DNA of 26,407 nt from Actinomycetes bacterium (GTDB lineage: Bacteria > Actinomycetota > Acidimicrobiia > Acidimicrobiales > Palsa-688), in the NCBI GenBank assembly GCA_021816565.1, contig JAKAXN010000015.1:1-26407 (forward strand), given 5' to 3'. Position 1 is the stretch's first letter. The number at the start of each line of letters is the position of its first letter. A model generated the notes under the pieces. The model was given only the letters and a program-made list of their open reading frames with translations, had not been told where the DNA came from and made no database searches. Of the stretch, positions 24,152 through 26,407 are shown piece by piece. The translations under genes and the position numbers were made by a program.

Positions 24152-24329
24152 CCCCCGCCACCCCCCACACCGACTCCCCCCACGACAACCCTCCAACCAA
24201 CCCCCACCACCAACACCCCGCCCCCACCCACCACACCGCCCAGCCCTCGCCCACCTCCGCCTCCACCACACCCCCAAACCGGCACAGACACTTGCCACCC
24301 CTCCGGGGTGGCCCCCCAGCCCGCCGCCC
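24152..24329 (-). other. G-rich, strand-asymmetric leader upstream of the relaxase
   Basis: The forward strand is almost free of G for about 145 bp (24152-24296) and made of C-runs with A; the transcribed relaxase leader is therefore a series of G-runs of 3-6 bases. A perfect 7-bp stem, CCACCCC-TCC-GGGGTGG (24295-24311), lies upstream of it. Possible roles are a G-quadruplex-type translational control, a strand-exchange or transfer-origin region, or a simple low-complexity linker. Confidence 0.5.
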
Positions 24330-24803
24330 TCACGACCGGCGCTCCAGGTCGAGAGCCACGTGGCCGGGGCCAGGCAGAGAGGGGGGAAGGCCCGCAGCGG
24401 CCGCCGACCGACTCAACTCAGAAACCGGGGCCGACCTCGAGGAGGCAACGGCCGGTGCCTCGCCCACCGCTGCCGCGTGCACGACGGTAAGGCCGGTCGC
24501 CGGTCGGAGCTGGTAGACCGACAGCCCGAACCGCTCCGCCGGGCCGGGGTCGGCAACGGAGCGCAGCAGCCCCCGCCGGCGCAGCACCTGCAACGCCCGA
24601 GCGGAACTGCCGGGATCGATTCCCAGGCGCTCGGCCACCTGGCGAGCCGAGGTGTGGGCGACCAGGCGGCCGGCGTCGGCCACCGCGTCGAGCGCGACCT
24701 CTTCCAGGACCACCCACACCAGCGGCCGCAACGACCGCCTCAACGCCCGGCAGTCCCCCGACACGACGACAGCGGGCGAGGTCACCTGTGGCACAAGGGT
24801 CAT
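24330..24803 (-). CDS. Winged-helix DNA-binding protein (paralogue 2)
   Basis: 157 residues. The core is a winged helix: LVWVVLEEVALDAVAD, TSARQVAERLGIDPGSSARALQVLRRRGLL, and a wing ending in ERFGLSVYQLRP. The C-terminal 45 residues are Ala/Ser/Pro-rich and probably flexible. It shares its layout and several positions with the product of the gene upstream (both have a helix, a V-A-[ER]-R-[LV]-GI turn and a [DE]RF.....Y.LR end), so the two arose by duplication. ATG 24803 overlaps the upstream stop in ATGA. It is followed by the G-rich leader and the relaxase. A role in regulating transfer or copy state of the element is inferred from context. Confidence 0.72.
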   Translation of the reverse strand: MTLVPQVTSPAVVVSGDCRALRRSLRPLVWVVLEEVALDAVADAGRLVAHTSARQVAERLGIDPGSSARALQVLRRRGLLRSVADPGPAERFGLSVYQLRPATGLTVVHAAAVGEAPAVASSRSAPVSELSRSAAAAGLPPSLPGPGHVALDLERRS

Positions 24804-25141
24804 GCCGCCGCCGGCCCCGCCAAGCGGGACACGCCGGCCAGCTCCAGACGTAACCGGTAGGAGCGCACATCGAAGCGGTCAGCGGGGCTCTCGGGCCGCT
24901 CCATCACCACGCCCATGTTGCGAAGGATGGCCATGCGCCGCCCGACGGTGTCCTTGGAGATGCCCACCCGGCGAGCCACGTCCCGGTAACTGGCGGCCAC
25001 CAGCGGACCTTCGGGCGTGTCCACCGCGTGGACGGCCAGGTCCAACACGACCAGCAGCGTGTCCGCCCCCAGCCGGCATCCCAGCCGCACTGCCCGACCG
25101 TCGAGGCGCAGCCCGCAGTCCCCCGCCACTTCAGGCGACAT
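24800..25141 (-). CDS. Winged-helix DNA-binding protein (paralogue 1)
   Basis: 113 residues, essentially one winged-helix domain: DTLLVVLDLAVHAVD, then SYRDVARRVGISKDTVGRRMAILRNMGVV as the helix-turn-helix, and a wing ending ADRFDVRSYRLRLE. No ligand or metal motif. ATG 25141 lies 11 bp inside the end of the excisionase-like gene, and its own stop overlaps the next start, so three genes are translated as one coupled series toward the relaxase. I know of no named family. Comparable short winged-helix proteins occur next to relaxase genes in actinobacterial mobile elements. Confidence 0.72.
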   Translation of the reverse strand: MSPEVAGDCGLRLDGRAVRLGCRLGADTLLVVLDLAVHAVDTPEGPLVAASYRDVARRVGISKDTVGRRMAILRNMGVVMERPESPADRFDVRSYRLRLELAGVSRLAGPAAA

Positions 25142-25355
25142 GATCAGCCGTCAACGGCTCGGCCAACCCGGCCAGGCGCATCAAGGCGGCCTTGGGGACG
25201 CGAAGCAGCCGGCCGAACTCCACCACCGGCACGCCCCGCTCTCCGCCCGTCGCCCGCCACACCCGGGCCAGCTCGTACACCTGGTTGCGGCCGATCCTCA
25301 AGATCTCGGCCGCCTCGTCCATCGTCAGAAAGTCCGGCGCATCCACCAGAGCCAT
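25131..25355 (-). CDS. Excisionase-like helix-turn-helix protein
   Basis: 74 residues of the excisionase/MerR-like HTH_17 type: FLTMDEAAEILRIGRNQVYELARVW, then a wing with GVPVVEFGRLLRVPKAALMRLAG. Such proteins bend DNA at attachment sites and direct the integrase toward excision, or act as small regulators. ATG 25355 has GGGAGG just upstream. It heads the leftward operon and is divergent from the XRE gene across about 130 bp, where the control region of the element must lie. Its partner integrase begins at 26242 on the other strand. Confidence 0.85.
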   Translation of the reverse strand: MALVDAPDFLTMDEAAEILRIGRNQVYELARVWRATGGERGVPVVEFGRLLRVPKAALMRLAGLAEPLTADHVA

Positions 25356-25383
25356 CCCACCCTCCCATCACAGCTATCAACCA

Positions 25384-25470
25384 TTGACGCAATTTCGCAT
25401 CGTCTGTAGTATCGCTCAAGGGCGAGGGAATCACAACCGTGTGACGCTCACCCCCTGTCCCCGAATTGCG
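25384..25470 (+). promoter_or_regulatory. Promoter and candidate operator of the XRE-integrase operon
   Basis: TTGACG (25384-25389), a 17-bp spacer and TAGTAT (25407-25412) form a near-consensus sigma-70-type promoter, the best in the window, giving a start near 25419. The inverted words CGCAATT (25388-25394, overlapping the -35) and AATTGCG (25464-25470, 14 nt before the XRE ATG) flank the leader and could be operator half-sites for the XRE protein. Confidence 0.65.
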
Positions 25471-25483
25471 ACAAGGGATCCCC

Positions 25484-26245
25484 ATGCCAAAACGTCCAAC
25501 CCACCCCGCCCAGCCCACCTGGACCCCCAACCAGGTCGTAGCCGCCAACCTCCACCGCCTACGACGACGCCGCGGCCTCACCCAAGCCGAAGTCGGCCGG
25601 CTCCTCTCCGGAGTAGCCGGCAAAGAATGGACCGAAGCCATGGTCGCCCACGCCGAACGCTCCGTCACCGGCAACCGCGTCCGGGAGTTCACCGCCGATG
25701 ATCTCGTCACCTTCGCCCGAGCCTTCGACGTCCCCGTCCTGTACTTCCTCACCCCACCGCCCACCGGCATATTCGTCCACGTCCCCGGCTCCCGCATCGA
25801 CACCATCACCATGCTCGACGCCGTCCTCGGCCGCCCCGACAACCTCGCCGAGTGGGAGAACCTCCTCGACGAATGGAACTTCGCCCCCGACGAAGAAGTC
25901 CCGTTCCCGCTCTCCCAGGAACGGCGCCAGGAGATCCGAGCCCGCGCCGGCGAACTCGCCCTCATACGCACCCACCACCTAATCCGCCGCCATTTCCAAG
26001 GCGACCTCATGCAACTACGCCACACCCTCCAATCCCTCGCCGACCTGGCCCAGGAAGTCGAAAAACACGAGATCCTCCACGACCTCGACGAGGACGAACA
26101 GATCCGCCGCATCGAAACCATGCGAGCCGACATCGCCAAAGGCAACAGAATCGCCGAAGCCAACGAGAGGTTCTTCGAGGAGAGCGTGGCCGCGTCCGAA
26201 CGGTCGCAGCAGAAAAGGTCCGACAAGGAGGACCAAGGCCAATGA
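25484..26245 (+). CDS. XRE-family transcriptional regulator of the mobile element
   Basis: 253 residues. An N-terminal XRE helix-turn-helix (about 18-88) reads VVAANLHRLRRRRGLTQAEVGRLL, then WTEAMVAHAERS and VREFTADDLVTFARAFDVPVLYFLTPP, the usual form in actinobacterial integrative elements. The C-terminal two-thirds is charged and helical (LRHTLQSLADLAQEVEKHEILHDLDEDEQIRRIETMRADIAKGNRI), with no zinc-protease motif. ATG 25484 has an AAGGG site; TTG 25466 is in frame but weaker. The stop overlaps the integrase ATG in ATGA, so repressor-type regulator and integrase are co-expressed. It probably represses the divergent excisionase-relaxase operon. Confidence 0.85.
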   Translation: MPKRPTHPAQPTWTPNQVVAANLHRLRRRRGLTQAEVGRLLSGVAGKEWTEAMVAHAERSVTGNRVREFTADDLVTFARAFDVPVLYFLTPPPTGIFVHVPGSRIDTITMLDAVLGRPDNLAEWENLLDEWNFAPDEEVPFPLSQERRQEIRARAGELALIRTHHLIRRHFQGDLMQLRHTLQSLADLAQEVEKHEILHDLDEDEQIRRIETMRADIAKGNRIAEANERFFEESVAASERSQQKRSDKEDQGQ

Positions 26246-26407
26246 GCCGCAACTCGGCTGCCGCCCCCCGGAAGGATCCCAAGACCGGGACGTGGTTCTT
26301 CGTGGTAGATGTCGGACCGGGACCAGGTGGCAAGCGCCGCCAGGTCTACAGGCGGGGGTTCGCCACCAAGAGACTGGCTCAGGAAAGAGCTGGACAAGAT
26401 CAGGGAC
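26242..26407 (+). CDS. Tyrosine integrase, N-terminal fragment (window edge; apparent frameshift)
   Basis: The first 55 codons of a phage-type integrase: the arm-DNA-binding domain with KDPKTGTWFFVVDVGPGPGGKRRQVYRRGFATKRLAQE. After that the given frame reads RAGQDQG, whereas dropping one A from the AAA at 26384-26386 gives EELDKIRD, which is what this family normally has at this point. So either a one-base insertion has broken the gene or the base is a sequencing error. ATG 26242 overlaps the XRE stop and has AAGGAGG about 10 nt upstream. The catalytic domain lies outside the window. Confidence 0.8.
   Translation, partial: MSRNSAAAPRKDPKTGTWFFVVDVGPGPGGKRRQVYRRGFATKRLAQERAGQDQG

Noticed and set aside
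20912..24490. Long forward-strand open frames (about 590 and 576 codons) opposite the relaxase
   Set aside because: The relaxase strand carries all relaxase and helicase motifs; the forward frames are Arg/Pro/His-rich with no recognisable domain.
1..26407. CRISPR arrays and insertion-sequence transposases
   Set aside because: No regularly spaced short repeats and no DDE or IS200-type transposase motifs were found on either strand.

Overview
This is a high-GC window with strong G/C preference at codon third positions. PdtaR close to polA, a DtxR-type metalloregulator and an MprAB-like two-component system point to Actinomycetota; an Acidimicrobiia-like lineage is my guess, not something the sequence proves. 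Several genes appear to be leaderless: a -10-like hexamer (TANNNT or a close variant) sits exactly 7 nt before the start codon of polA, the DtxR-type gene, the DUF433 antitoxin, the small gene at 16626, the gene at 17071, soxR and the questin-oxidase-like gene.

Bases 1 to about 13,770 look like ordinary chromosome. In order they carry the 5' end of polA (minus strand); a divergent DtxR-family regulator and an agmatinase-family ureohydrolase; on the minus strand, an acyl-CoA synthetase downstream of the ANTAR response regulator pdtaR; a small coiled-coil protein; an MprA/MprB-like response regulator and sensor kinase; a complete five-gene LIV-type ABC importer (livG-livF-livH-livM-livK, overlapping or tightly spaced) closed by a strong terminator hairpin; and a winged-helix regulator with a SufR-like C-terminal half.

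From 13,774 the sequence becomes accessory. Two direct repeats of about 161 bp begin with the same 30-bp piece, the 3' end of a minus-strand tRNA, and continue into what looks like the tail of an integrase gene. They read as successive attachment-site scars of islands integrated at one tRNA gene. Between them lies a DUF433 antitoxin, a frameshifted DUF5615 PIN-like toxin and a DUF6880-like protein, packed without gaps. After the second scar come a two-gene cassette of unknown function, an unrecognised acidic protein and about 0.9 kb of decayed or sparsely coding sequence.

The most informative accessory unit is a divergent pair at 18.4-20.0 kb: a SoxR [2Fe-2S] redox sensor and a questin-oxidase-like (DUF4243) protein. 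One near-palindromic SoxR box overlaps the -35 elements of both promoters, and the promoter facing the oxidase has the stretched 19-bp spacer used by SoxR/MerR activators. I infer a redox-cycling quinone sensing and modification unit.

The right end (20.3-26.4 kb) is a mobilizable integrative element: a 1,269-residue MobF relaxase-helicase, two tandem paralogous winged-helix proteins, an excisionase-like HTH protein, a divergent XRE regulator and the start of a tyrosine integrase that runs off the window. The integrase start carries an apparent single-base insertion. No CRISPR array, rRNA or complete tRNA was seen.
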